Part shown: one piece after another, positions 1 through 7,842 of the stretch
Numbering within the stretch: position 1 is the stretch's first letter
Layout: the number at the start of each line of letters is the position of its first letter
Assembly (NCBI RefSeq): GCF_900099975.1
Contig: NZ_FNEI01000010.1
Span: forward strand, 1-64,000
Reading direction: 5' to 3'
Origin: Arthrobacter cupressi
Lineage (GTDB): Bacteria > Actinomycetota > Actinomycetes > Actinomycetales > Micrococcaceae
DNA: 64,000 nt
The notes under the pieces: generated by a model
Database searches by the model: none
What the model was told of the DNA's origin: nothing
The model's input: only the letters and a program-made list of their open reading frames with translations
Made by a program: the position numbers and the translations under genes

Positions 1-211
1 GAGTTTTCCGTGGCATCGACTGCGGCCGGCTGGAACGGTCCGTCATTCCGGCCGGCCCTTCGGTGCGGTATCGGGCCGCCCATTTGCGGGCGGTCACGGG
101 CGAGACCATGAACATTTTGGCGGCGGGGCCCACCGGCCAATGGTTCTCGACGATGAGTTTGGCCAAGCGCAGACGTGCGCGGGGCGTCAAAGCAGCGTTA
201 GCGTGGGACAC
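1..211 (-). mobile_element. IS481-type transposase, N-terminal part (runs off window edge)
   Basis: The minus strand reads from a GTG at 211 into an uninterrupted frame of about 70 residues that continues beyond position 1. It begins VSHANAALTPRARLRLAK and continues into a helix-turn-helix of the kind that opens IS481-family transposases (LIVENHWPVGPAAKMFMVSP, then WAARYRTEGPAGMTDRSSRP). The DDE catalytic core would lie outside the window, so intactness cannot be judged. The element end probably lies near 247, where the minus strand begins TGTCTAGG; a TGT start is usual for this family. A GGAGG-type ribosome site sits just before the GTG, inside the inverted repeat at 211-274. Family assignment is by motif recognition only. 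Confidence 0.75.
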
Positions 212-274
212 GAAGGCCTCCTGTTGAGATGAAGCGGTTCCTAGACAGCTCCACTTCATAACAGGAGGCCTTCG
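211..274. repeat. 15-bp perfect inverted repeat at IS481-like end(s)
   Basis: CGAAGGCCTCCTGTT at 211-225 is exactly mirrored by AACAGGAGGCCTTCG at 260-274, with 34 nt between. The similarity extends past the perfect arms: both sides continue as (GAG)ATGAAGYGG toward the centre. It therefore looks like two IS481-type 5' leaders meeting head to head rather than a simple hairpin. The right-hand copy is not followed by a transposase frame. Confidence 0.6.
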
Positions 275-361
275 CCCGTCAGCAGATCACACGGGATTCA
301 TGAAACAACGTCCCTGGACATCACATCTAGCAACGCTGCCCTGGGGCAACGGCACTCCGGG

Positions 362-1522
362 TCATCGCTCCAGCGGGCCCAGCCAGGCATTGGCCACGGT
401 GTTGTGCGCGGATTCATCGTTGGACGGGTGGAAAATCCCGGCCAGCACGTCCCGGTACAGGCGCTCGAGTTCGGCGCCCCGGAAATAGCTGGCACCTCCT
501 GAGACGCGGATGGCGGTGTCCACCACCGCACGCGCGGTGTCGGTGGCGCGCAGCTTCAAGGCCACGAGCTTCGCAAACCAGAAACTGCCGTGATCCGCGC
601 CGGAGTCCACATCCCGGGCGAGGCCGGCCAACTGGGCCCGCACCGCATCCAGAGCCATCGCGGCGTCGGCGATCTTCCAGCGGATGTCCGGATCCTGAGC
701 GAAGCTCCGCCCGCCGTATTTGGCCGAGGTGCGGCGCTGCACGGCCTCCAGGGCCAAATCAAAGGCCCGTTCTGCCAGACCGGTGTACACGGCGGCCAGC
801 AGGGTTTCGAAGCACGCGAAGATCGCGAAGATCAGGGGGTCTTGGTTGGGGCCGACCGGCAGCTTCCGGAAGATCCGTTCCGGCGGCACCACGGCACCGT
901 CCAACTGGGTCGAGTTGGACTGGCTGGCGCGCATGCCCAGGGTGTCCCAGTCGGCCGCCGTCACATGGCCCGGCGCCGTACGCTCGAGGAAGCCGAAAAC
1001 CAGTTCGCCTGCGCCGTCCCGGGCGGCACCGTCCTTGCCGAAGGTTCCGAGGCGGGTCCACACCGGAGAGAGGCTTGTGAAGATCTTGCGTCCGGTGAAG
1101 CTGTATCCGCCGTCCGGCAGCGGCGCCGCGACGGTCCCGGAATCGAAGAGCATGGAATCGTTGCCCGCCTCCGAGATCGCGAACGCGAACACCTCGCCCT
1201 CCCCTGCCTCCTTCAGCACGAAGGAAAGGGAGTCGTCCCCGAGGCTGTCCAAAACGCGTGCGACGCCGGTCCACACCAGATGCATGTTCACACCCAGCGC
1301 CGTGGCTGGTGCCGCCCCGGCAAGCCTGCGCTGCACGGCGGCGACTTCCGCGAGTCCCAGGCCCCGGCCGCCGTCGGACTCCGGAACGAAGAGCTTCAGG
1401 TACCCGGCCTCCGCCAGTTCCCGGAGGTCCTCGTGGAAGAAGGTGTTATCCCGGTCGTAACCCGCGGCCCTGCCCCGGATCCGTTCCAGCAGTTCGTCCG
1501 GCAGGATGTCCTCGGGGGTCAC
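362..1522 (-). CDS. acyl-CoA dehydrogenase family protein
   Basis: A 386-residue flavoprotein of the acyl-CoA dehydrogenase superfamily, expected to oxidise an acyl-CoA or related thioester with FAD. An alpha-helical N-terminal part (about 1-105) is followed by the middle beta domain (ISEAGNDS near 115, GRKIFTSLS near 143, FLERTAPG near 180). The C-terminal four-helix region includes RVSGGASYFRGAELERLYRD near 340. The length is normal for the family. The start is a GTG preceded by AGGAG, which overlaps the stop codon of the upstream M20 peptidase gene (9-nt gap), so the two are translated from one message. The substrate is not evident; relatives act on CoA esters or on sulfur and aromatic compounds. 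An IS end lies just downstream. Confidence 0.85.
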   Translation of the reverse strand: MTPEDILPDELLERIRGRAAGYDRDNTFFHEDLRELAEAGYLKLFVPESDGGRGLGLAEVAAVQRRLAGAAPATALGVNMHLVWTGVARVLDSLGDDSLSFVLKEAGEGEVFAFAISEAGNDSMLFDSGTVAAPLPDGGYSFTGRKIFTSLSPVWTRLGTFGKDGAARDGAGELVFGFLERTAPGHVTAADWDTLGMRASQSNSTQLDGAVVPPERIFRKLPVGPNQDPLIFAIFACFETLLAAVYTGLAERAFDLALEAVQRRTSAKYGGRSFAQDPDIRWKIADAAMALDAVRAQLAGLARDVDSGADHGSFWFAKLVALKLRATDTARAVVDTAIRVSGGASYFRGAELERLYRDVLAGIFHPSNDESAHNTVANAWLGPLER

Positions 1523-1531
1523 TGCATGCTC

Positions 1532-2836
1532 CTAGTAGCTGCTCAGGAGCCTGTTCAGCACCCGGGTGCCGAACTTCAGTGACTCGGCCGGTACGCGTTC
1601 GTCCACGCCGTGGAACATACCGGTGAAGTCGAGCTCGTCCGGGAGCATCAGCGGGGCGAAGCCGTAGCCGGTGATGCCGATCTTGCTCAGTGACTTGTTG
1701 TCGGTTCCGCCGGAGAGCGTGTAGGGAAGGACCTTGGCGCCCGGGTCTTCGGCGTGCAGGGCGTCGATCATGGAGTCGACGAGATTTCCGGCAAACGGGA
1801 CTTCAAGGGAGACGTCCTTGTTGACGTAGCTGACTTCGACGCCTTCGCCGGCCAGCTGCTTGATGGTCTCGAACACCAGTTCCTGCTGGCCGGGCAGCGT
1901 GCGGCAATCCACCAGGGCCTCCGCCGATTCGGGGATCACGTTGTGCTTATAGCCCGAACGCAGCAGCGTGGGGTTGGAAGTGTTCTGGAGGGTGGCGCCC
2001 ACGAAGCGGGCCACTGTGCCGAGTTCCTTGAGAAGGAGTTCGGGGTTGTCGGGGTCGAATTCGACGCCGGTGAGTTCGGTGACGCCGTCCAGGAATTGCC
2101 GGGTGGTGGGGGTCAGTTCGATCGGCCACTGGTATCCGCCGATCCGGGTGACGGCGCCGGCGAGGCGGGTGATCGCATTGTCCGTGTTGATCTGGGAGCC
2201 GTGCCCGGCCCGGCCGTGCGCCACGAGGCGGAGCCAGGAGATGCCTTTCTCGGCGGTCTGCAACAGGTAGGTGCGTTGCCCGCCGATGGTTGCGGAGAAG
2301 CCGCCGACCTCGGAGATCGCTTCGGTGGCGCCGTCGAACAGTTCGCGGCGGTGCTCGACGGCGTAACGGGCGCCGTACGTGCCGCCGGCTTCCTCGTCGG
2401 CAAAGAAGGCGAAGACAATGTCGCGTTTGGGCTTGCGTCCGGTGCGGGCGAAGTCGCGCATGACCGAAAGGATCATGGCGTCCATGTCCTTCATGTCCAC
2501 CGCCCCGCGGCCCCAGATCAAGCCGTCCTTCAGTTCCCCGCTGAAGGGGTCCACGGACCACTGGTCCTTGAGTGCGGGAACGACGTCAAGGTGGCCGTGG
2601 ACCACCAGGGCGTCAGCCGAGGGGTCTTCTCCGGCCATCCGGGTCACGACGCTCGCGCGGCCGGGGGCGGACTCGAAAATCTCGACGTCGAGCCCCACTT
2701 CGCTGATCAGCCCGGCCGTGTACTCCGCTGCCGCCCGCTCCCCCGGGCCGGAGTCGTCCCCGAAATTGGAGGAATCTATCCTGATGAGTTCCTGGCAGAT
2801 CCGGACAACTTCGTCTTCGGGGCGGATCTCAGTCAT
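1532..2836 (-). CDS. M20/ArgE/DapE-family metallopeptidase
   Basis: A 434-residue di-zinc amidohydrolase or exopeptidase of the M20 family, which cleaves dipeptides, N-acyl amino acids or similar amides in the cytoplasm. The metal-binding landmarks are present: HGHLDVVP (His82, Asp84), the bridging Asp114 in GAVDMKD, and the general-base pair FADEEAGG (Glu148/149). A dimerisation lid follows, and the C-terminal GGTDNKSLSKIG region probably supplies the last zinc ligands. The ATG at 2836 has GAGGAG six bases upstream. It is the first gene of a two-gene unit with the acyl-CoA dehydrogenase. This is an unusual pairing, and the true substrate is unknown. Confidence 0.9.
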   Translation of the reverse strand: MTEIRPEDEVVRICQELIRIDSSNFGDDSGPGERAAAEYTAGLISEVGLDVEIFESAPGRASVVTRMAGEDPSADALVVHGHLDVVPALKDQWSVDPFSGELKDGLIWGRGAVDMKDMDAMILSVMRDFARTGRKPKRDIVFAFFADEEAGGTYGARYAVEHRRELFDGATEAISEVGGFSATIGGQRTYLLQTAEKGISWLRLVAHGRAGHGSQINTDNAITRLAGAVTRIGGYQWPIELTPTTRQFLDGVTELTGVEFDPDNPELLLKELGTVARFVGATLQNTSNPTLLRSGYKHNVIPESAEALVDCRTLPGQQELVFETIKQLAGEGVEVSYVNKDVSLEVPFAGNLVDSMIDALHAEDPGAKVLPYTLSGGTDNKSLSKIGITGYGFAPLMLPDELDFTGMFHGVDERVPAESLKFGTRVLNRLLSSY

Positions 2837-3088
2837 GGAACTCTCCTCGCTGGGCTCGGTACACGTCCGGACCCGGTGTACGTTCGGGGCCGCGGCACGG
2901 CGGGCGCGGCATTCCCCAGCCTACCCATCCGCCGACGGATGTGGTGGCACAGGGCCGGTGAATTCCGGTCGCCGCCGCACTCCGGAGGCCGCCAGCGGAA
3001 TTCCGGAGTCCTGGTTCCGGGGAAATGCGGCAATTGTTCCGGATTACTGAGATGCACATCACGCAGCGGGGGAAATGCAAGAATTCGT

Positions 3089-3133
3089 CATTAAACAATT
3101 GAGGCCCGAATTCACGAAATGAATTCGGGCCTC
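3089..3133 (-). terminator. intrinsic terminator of tRNA-Leu
   Basis: A perfect 14-bp stem (GAGGCCCGAATTCA at 3101-3114 and its complement at 3120-3133) with a 5-nt loop lies 7 nt after the mature 3' end of the tRNA. On the minus strand it is followed by AATTGTTTAAT. Confidence 0.85.
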
Positions 3134-3139
3134 ACGCTG

Positions 3140-3222
3140 TGCGCGGAGGGGGACTTGAACCCCCACCCCCTTTCGAGGACTAGCACCTCAAGCTAGCGCG
3201 TCTGCCATTCCGCCACCCGCGC
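3140..3222 (-). tRNA. tRNA-Leu (anticodon GAG)
   Basis: The minus strand folds as a class II tRNA of 83 nt. The acceptor stem GCGCGGG pairs with TCCGCGC and the discriminator is A. The anticodon loop CTTGAGGTG carries GAG (reads CUC/CUU). A long variable arm follows, and the T-arm has GGTTCAAGTCC. The CCA tail is not encoded. It is followed at once by its own terminator. Confidence 0.95.
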
Positions 3223-3383
3223 AGGTGGTGTCCGGAGCCCGTTCAACGCCATGCGGCGCCTCACTTTCCTCCGAAGCAGCGAGAAAAACTCTAACACGAT
3301 TGCCGGGGATTTAAAAATCGGCTGCGCGCGGAGGCCTGCCCGCAAATTGGCCTGCCTCCGTCCGGGGTGGCGCCGGGACGGCT

Positions 3384-4313
3384 TTACTCCAGCGTCGCCA
3401 CGACACCCCTGAAGTGCCGGCGGCCGCTGCGCGGGTTCCAGCCGGTGAAGTCCGAGCGGAGCCAGCTTCCGCTGCCATCACGTGCGGTGCTGATTTCGAC
3501 CGCAACGCGGGCCGGGAGGAAAACCGGTGCCTCGAACGCGACCTCCCAGCTGAAGGCGTCACTCCGGACCGGCCCCACCTCGGCGAGGGCCCGCGATGCG
3601 AGGTACATGCCGTGGGCGATCGAACGCTTCAGGCCCAGGGCCTTCGCCGAAAGCACGCTCAGGTGGATCGGGTTGAAGTCGCCCGAAACGCCCGCATAGT
3701 TCCGGCCGGTATCGACGCCGAGGGTCCAGAGCGCCGTGGGGTCGGGAGGACTGAAGGGCGCGTCTGCCCTGTTCGTCTGGACACTGTTCGTGTCCGTACC
3801 CGGCAGGAAGAAGCCTTTGGCCAGATATGAGGACACCCCGGTCCACAGGAGACCGCCATCCTTGCTGCGGACGTCGGCCACCAGGTCCACCAGGGTCCCC
3901 GCCCTGTGGCCGCGAAGATTCTCGACCCACGCCGCGATGTCCAGGGCTTCGGAAAAGTGCACAGGACGGTGCTGCTCCACGCGGTTTTCCAAGTGGATCA
4001 TGCCCAGGAGCGGCAGCGGGAAGTCGTCCCGGTTCAGCACGCTCATCGCCACCGGGAACGCCAGCGCATGGATGAACCCGGCAGGCAGGAAGTCCCCGGC
4101 GCTTTCGCCGAGCAGGTGCTGGAAGGCAGTCAGCTTTTCGACATCCGCGGTGACGTCGCGGAGCTCGTGCCTTGCGCCCGGAAGGGCGGCGGCAGGCCGG
4201 GTTCCGGAGATCCGCCGCCGGGCCGCCGTCGCCGCTGCGTTCAGGTAGAGCTTGGAGAGCGAGGGCGCTTCGGGAAGGAGCACCGTCTGCCCGGCGGTTC
4301 CGTTCATGCTCAC
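3384..4313 (-). CDS. MaoC-like double-hotdog (R)-specific enoyl-CoA hydratase/dehydratase
   Basis: A 309-residue MaoC-family hydratase of the HtdX type, expected to hydrate enoyl-CoA/ACP to the (R)-3-hydroxy form or the reverse. The N-terminal half (about 50-165) is a degenerate hotdog. The C-terminal half carries the hydratase motif YAGVSGDFNPIHLS with the catalytic pair Asp212/His217, followed by SIAHGMYLASRAL. The ATG overlaps the stop of the upstream long FabG gene by 4 bp (ATGA), so translation is coupled. In M. tuberculosis htdX (Rv0241c) also sits next to fabG4 (Rv0242c); the same partnership is inferred here. It is last in the thiolase-FabG-MaoC operon. Confidence 0.88.
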   Translation of the reverse strand: MSMNGTAGQTVLLPEAPSLSKLYLNAAATAARRRISGTRPAAALPGARHELRDVTADVEKLTAFQHLLGESAGDFLPAGFIHALAFPVAMSVLNRDDFPLPLLGMIHLENRVEQHRPVHFSEALDIAAWVENLRGHRAGTLVDLVADVRSKDGGLLWTGVSSYLAKGFFLPGTDTNSVQTNRADAPFSPPDPTALWTLGVDTGRNYAGVSGDFNPIHLSVLSAKALGLKRSIAHGMYLASRALAEVGPVRSDAFSWEVAFEAPVFLPARVAVEISTARDGSGSWLRSDFTGWNPRSGRRHFRGVVATLE

Positions 4314-5665
4314 GCCCCCACCAGGTTTTGTCCGCAGACCCGCAGCACCTCACCGGAGACTCCGCTGGCGGCGTCCGAAGCGAGGAAGGCGATGGCTTCT
4401 GCGACATCAGCCGGGGTGCCCCCTTGCTGCAGGGAGTTCAACCGGCGCGCCACCTCCCTCGTCAGGAACGGGATCCGGGCAGTCATTTCGGTTTCGATGA
4501 AACCCGGGGCGACGGCGTTAATTGCGCCGCCGCGGGCCTCCAGCAGCGGCGCGGCGGCGCGCACCATCCCGATCACGCCGCCCTTGGAGGCGGCGTAGTT
4601 GCTTTGTCCGCGGTTGCCGGCGATGCCGCTGGTGGAGGCGACGGAGACAATGCGCGGGGCCACGGGGAGGCGGCCCGATCCCAGGATGGCGTCGTTGATC
4701 CGCAACTGCGAGGCGATGTTGACGGCAATGACGGAGCGCCAGCGGCCGTCGTCCATGTTAGCGAGCAGCTTGTCCCGGGTGATCCCCGCGTTGTGGACCA
4801 GGATGTCCAGGCGGCCGTGGCGTTCCAACGCGTGATGGATGATCCGCTCCCCCGCGTCGGGAACGGTGATGTCTAGTTGCAGCGCGGTGCCCCTGACCTC
4901 GTTCGCCACCTCGGCCAGGTGGTCCCCCGCTGCCGGGACGTCGACGGCGACGATGACGGCGCCGTCGCGGTGAAGGGTCCGCGCGATGGCAGCGCCGATT
5001 CCCCTCGCGGCACCGGTGACCACCGCAACCTTTCCCGCCAGGGGCTTGTCCGGGTCGCCGGGCGCCCGCCCGGCCTCGGAGGAAACCGTGAGCAACTGGC
5101 CGTCGACGAAGGCGGATCGGCCGGAGAGGAAGAAGCGCAGCGCACCGAGGGCTCCCGGGCTCTGCGGCGTCGCGTCCCGGCCGAGCAAGATACCGTTGGC
5201 CGTGGCGCCGTCGCGAAGCTCCTTGGCAAGGGAGCGGACGATTCCGTCGATGCCCTGCCGGGCGGCCGCGGCGGCCGGATCCTCTGCCGAGTCCGCCGTC
5301 CGGGAAACTGTGACGACACGTCCGCCTGGGGCGAGGTCACGAATGGAGCGGGCCGCCGTCAGCATGGGCACCTCGAGGTCCTCGGGCCGCCGGACCTGGT
5401 CCAGCATCAGGACAATCGCCCCGAGCTTCTCCTTGGGCAGGGCATTGCGGCGCACATCCAAGCCCCAGGAGAGCAGCTCAACTGCTATCCCCTCCGCGCT
5501 CTGGCTCCTGCCTTCATCACCGTTTCCGAGGACGAGGACGGGGCCCGGCACCAGCGGCTTGCCGGCCTCGTACCTGCGCAGCTCAACCGGCCGGGGCAGG
5601 CCGAGCCTCCGCGCGAGTTCACGCCCAAAGCCCTGGCTGACGAACTGCGTGTACTTGTCACTCAT
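4310..5665 (-). CDS. fabG4: high-molecular-weight 3-oxoacyl-(ACP/CoA) reductase, FabG4 type
   Basis: A 451-residue short-chain dehydrogenase about 200 residues longer than ordinary FabG, matching the actinobacterial HMwFabG architecture. Residues 1-205 form a flavodoxin-like Rossmann domain without a nucleotide motif. Residues 210-451 form the active SDR domain with TGAARGIG (217-224), NAG (292-294) and the catalytic Tyr357/Lys361 in NYAASKGG. It should reduce 3-oxoacyl thioesters with NAD(P)H. It is joined by 4-bp overlaps to the thiolase upstream and the MaoC hydratase downstream. The trio provides thiolysis or condensation, ketoreduction and (de)hydration of acyl chains. The symbol is by analogy with M. 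tuberculosis fabG4. Confidence 0.88.
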   Translation of the reverse strand: MSDKYTQFVSQGFGRELARRLGLPRPVELRRYEAGKPLVPGPVLVLGNGDEGRSQSAEGIAVELLSWGLDVRRNALPKEKLGAIVLMLDQVRRPEDLEVPMLTAARSIRDLAPGGRVVTVSRTADSAEDPAAAAARQGIDGIVRSLAKELRDGATANGILLGRDATPQSPGALGALRFFLSGRSAFVDGQLLTVSSEAGRAPGDPDKPLAGKVAVVTGAARGIGAAIARTLHRDGAVIVAVDVPAAGDHLAEVANEVRGTALQLDITVPDAGERIIHHALERHGRLDILVHNAGITRDKLLANMDDGRWRSVIAVNIASQLRINDAILGSGRLPVAPRIVSVASTSGIAGNRGQSNYAASKGGVIGMVRAAAPLLEARGGAINAVAPGFIETEMTARIPFLTREVARRLNSLQQGGTPADVAEAIAFLASDAASGVSGEVLRVCGQNLVGA

Positions 5666-7005
5666 ACCTGCTCCCCTTCCGCGGACGGGTATGCCTCGAG
5701 GATTGCCACGACCCCTTGTCCACCGGCCGCGCAGATGGAGACCAGGCCGCGGGCCGGCCGTCCGTCCACCGTGCCGCGCTCATGAAGCATTTTCGCCAGC
5801 GAGGCCACAATGCGGCCACCGGTCGCGGCGAAGGGATGGCCGGCGGCAAGCGAGGACCCGTTGACATTGAGTTTGCCGCGGTCGACGGCGCCGAACGCGC
5901 CGGACAGTCCGAGGCGGTCACGGCCGAAGTCCTCGTCTTCCCAGGCCGCCAGCGTGCTGAGCACCGTGCCGGCGAAGGCCTCGTGAATTTCAAAGAAGTC
6001 GATGTCCCCGAGGGTGAGTCCGTTGCGGGCAAGGAGCCGCGGCACCGCGAACGCCGGCGCCATCAGGAGCCCGTCCTTTCCATGGACGAAGTCGACGGCC
6101 GCGGCCTCCCCGTCCACGACGGTGGCCAGCTTGGGCAGGCCGCGTTCGTCAGCCCATTCCTCGCTGCCCAGCAGCACGGTGGCGGCACCGTCAGTGAGGG
6201 GCGTCGAGTTGCCGGCGGTCATGGTTGCCGCGGCGCCGAGGCTCTTGCCGAATACCGGCTTGAGGGAGGCGAGCTTCTCGAGGGAGGTGTCGGCGCGCAG
6301 GTTTGAGTCCCTGCTCAGCCCGCGGTACGGAGTGAGTAGGTCGTCGAAGAAGCCGCGCTCGTACGCCGCGGCGAGGTTGCGGTGGCTGGCGTACGCGAGC
6401 TCGTCCTGGGCTTCCCGGGTGATTTTCCACTGCGCCGTGGTGAGTGCCTGGTGTTCGCCCATTGAGAGGCCCGTGCGGGGTTCGCCGGTGCCGGGTGCGT
6501 CCGGGGCGATGTCCTTGGGGCGCAGCCTGGCCAATATCTTCAGGCGCGCGGGAAGGGTCTTGGCGCGGTTGAGGTCCAGCAGGACCTCGCGCAGGCCTTC
6601 GCTGACCGCAATCGGTGCATCGGAGGCTGAGTCCACTCCCCCGGCTACCGCGGAATCAATCTGTCCCAGCTTGATCTTGTTCGCCAGCCCGAGCACGGTT
6701 TCGAGGCCGGTGGCGCAGGCCTGCTGGAGATCGTAGCTCGGAGTCTCCGCGGACAAGGCCGAACCGAGGACGGCCTCGCGGGTCAGGTTGAAGTCCCTCG
6801 AATGCTTCAGCACGGCCCCGGCGGCAACCTCGCCGATCCGTTCGCCCTGCAGCCCGAAGCGGGCGATCAGCCCGTCCAGCGCAGCTGTGAGCATGTCCTG
6901 GTTGGAGGACTTTGTGTAGGCGCCGCCGCTGCGGGCAAAGGGAATCCTGTTCCCGCCGATCACAACCGCTTTGCGGACACCGGGTGACTGTGCTGCTGAG
7001 GGCAT
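5662..7005 (-). CDS. acetyl-CoA C-acyltransferase (FadA2/FadI-like thiolase)
   Basis: A 447-residue thiolase. The nucleophilic Cys97 is in LQQACATG, the substrate-binding loop has FEIHEAFAG (HEAF in place of the usual NEAF), and the active-site His is in GHPFAATGGR. The second catalytic Cys is in ICAAGGQG near the C-terminus, so all catalytic residues are present. It would cleave 3-ketoacyl-CoA to acetyl-CoA or run in reverse. A strong GAAGGAG site precedes the ATG. It is first in the thiolase-FabG4-MaoC operon. The operon promoter lies inside a perfect 13-bp inverted repeat shared with the divergent TetR gene, so repression by that TetR is likely. Confidence 0.9.
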   Translation of the reverse strand: MPSAAQSPGVRKAVVIGGNRIPFARSGGAYTKSSNQDMLTAALDGLIARFGLQGERIGEVAAGAVLKHSRDFNLTREAVLGSALSAETPSYDLQQACATGLETVLGLANKIKLGQIDSAVAGGVDSASDAPIAVSEGLREVLLDLNRAKTLPARLKILARLRPKDIAPDAPGTGEPRTGLSMGEHQALTTAQWKITREAQDELAYASHRNLAAAYERGFFDDLLTPYRGLSRDSNLRADTSLEKLASLKPVFGKSLGAAATMTAGNSTPLTDGAATVLLGSEEWADERGLPKLATVVDGEAAAVDFVHGKDGLLMAPAFAVPRLLARNGLTLGDIDFFEIHEAFAGTVLSTLAAWEDEDFGRDRLGLSGAFGAVDRGKLNVNGSSLAAGHPFAATGGRIVASLAKMLHERGTVDGRPARGLVSICAAGGQGVVAILEAYPSAEGEQV

Positions 7006-7034
7006 GCCTTGCTCCTTCGCTCATTCGGGTTACT

Positions 7035-7065
7035 GATACCCAGCGTACCTGATACGCTGGGTATC
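7035..7065. promoter_or_regulatory. TetR operator overlapping two divergent promoters
   Basis: GATACCCAGCGTA (7035-7047) is perfectly mirrored by TACGCTGGGTATC (7053-7065) around 5 nt. Each arm contains TACGCT, a TANNNT-type -10 element pointing outward. The right one (7053-7058) sits 7 nt before the GTG of the TetR gene, with TTACTG at 7030-7035 as a possible -35 and a 17-bp spacer. The left one would serve the thiolase operon. A bound dimer would shut both promoters. Confidence 0.8.
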
Positions 7066-7812
7066 GTGAACAGCGTCACAGCCGCTAAGCGCGCGGCATC
7101 CAAAGAAGCGGCCAAAGACCCCACCGGCGCACTCCCCACGGGACCGGCGGACTTCATCGCTCCCGCCGTCGACGGCCGTGCCGCCCGCTGGCAGAACCAC
7201 CGGGAAGAGCGCCGCCGCGAACTGATCAAGGCCGCACGCAAAGCCGTGCACGCCCTGGGCGGCGACGCCTCCATGGAGGACATCGCCGCCGCCGCGGGTA
7301 CCTCGAAGCCGGTCTTCTACCGCTACTTCGGCGACAAAGCAGGACTCCAGCAGGCCATGGGCGAAATGGTCCTGGCGCAGATGCAGCGCAGGATGAAGGA
7401 AGCGGTGGCCATCGCTGTCACCGCCCGGGAGGGGCTGTTCGCGATGGTGTCGGCCTATCTGCAGATGGCCGAGTCCAGCCCGAACGTCTACGCGTTTGTT
7501 ACCCGCTTGCCGCACAGTGAAGCCGGCCAGCAGGATGCGCTCGCCGCGTCAGGGGCCTTGGGGCACTTTTTCGAATCGATCAGCGCCATGATGGCGGCAC
7601 CCATGCGGGAACACCTGGGAGCGGACGCCGCAACGCTCATCGACTACTGGCCGACGGCGGCCATCGGCATGGTCCGCAGCGCCGGTGAGCTCTGGCTCAG
7701 TTCCCCGGACTCGCCCGGGAAACCTGACCAGCAGGCCATGGCCGCGCACATCACCGACTGGCTGTGCACCGGAATCGCCACGGGCGGCGCAGTCGCCAGG
7801 AACAAGCAATGA
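7066..7812 (+). CDS. TetR-family transcriptional regulator of the lipid operon
   Basis: A 248-residue TetR regulator. After a basic N-terminal extension the helix-turn-helix reads SMEDIAAAAGTSKPVFYRYF near residues 68-88, followed by an all-helical ligand domain. The start chosen is the GTG at 7066 immediately after the operator. The frame is open further upstream to an ATG at 7009, but that would put the operator inside the gene. A -10 TACGCT seven bases before the GTG argues for a leaderless message. Its position predicts autorepression and control of the thiolase-FabG4-MaoC operon. A large acyl-CoA dehydrogenase follows after 30 bp and may be co-transcribed. The ligand is probably an acyl-CoA (inference from context). 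Confidence 0.85.
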   Translation: MNSVTAAKRAASKEAAKDPTGALPTGPADFIAPAVDGRAARWQNHREERRRELIKAARKAVHALGGDASMEDIAAAAGTSKPVFYRYFGDKAGLQQAMGEMVLAQMQRRMKEAVAIAVTAREGLFAMVSAYLQMAESSPNVYAFVTRLPHSEAGQQDALAASGALGHFFESISAMMAAPMREHLGADAATLIDYWPTAAIGMVRSAGELWLSSPDSPGKPDQQAMAAHITDWLCTGIATGGAVARNKQ

Positions 7813-7842
7813 CCCACCGTTTGGAAACCACGAAGGAATCAC

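Noticed and set aside
590..1582. 330-residue plus-strand frame opposite the acyl-CoA dehydrogenase
   Set aside because: It is an antisense shadow caused by high GC; its translation is rich in Gly/Arg/His with no family motif, while the minus strand encodes a clear enzyme.
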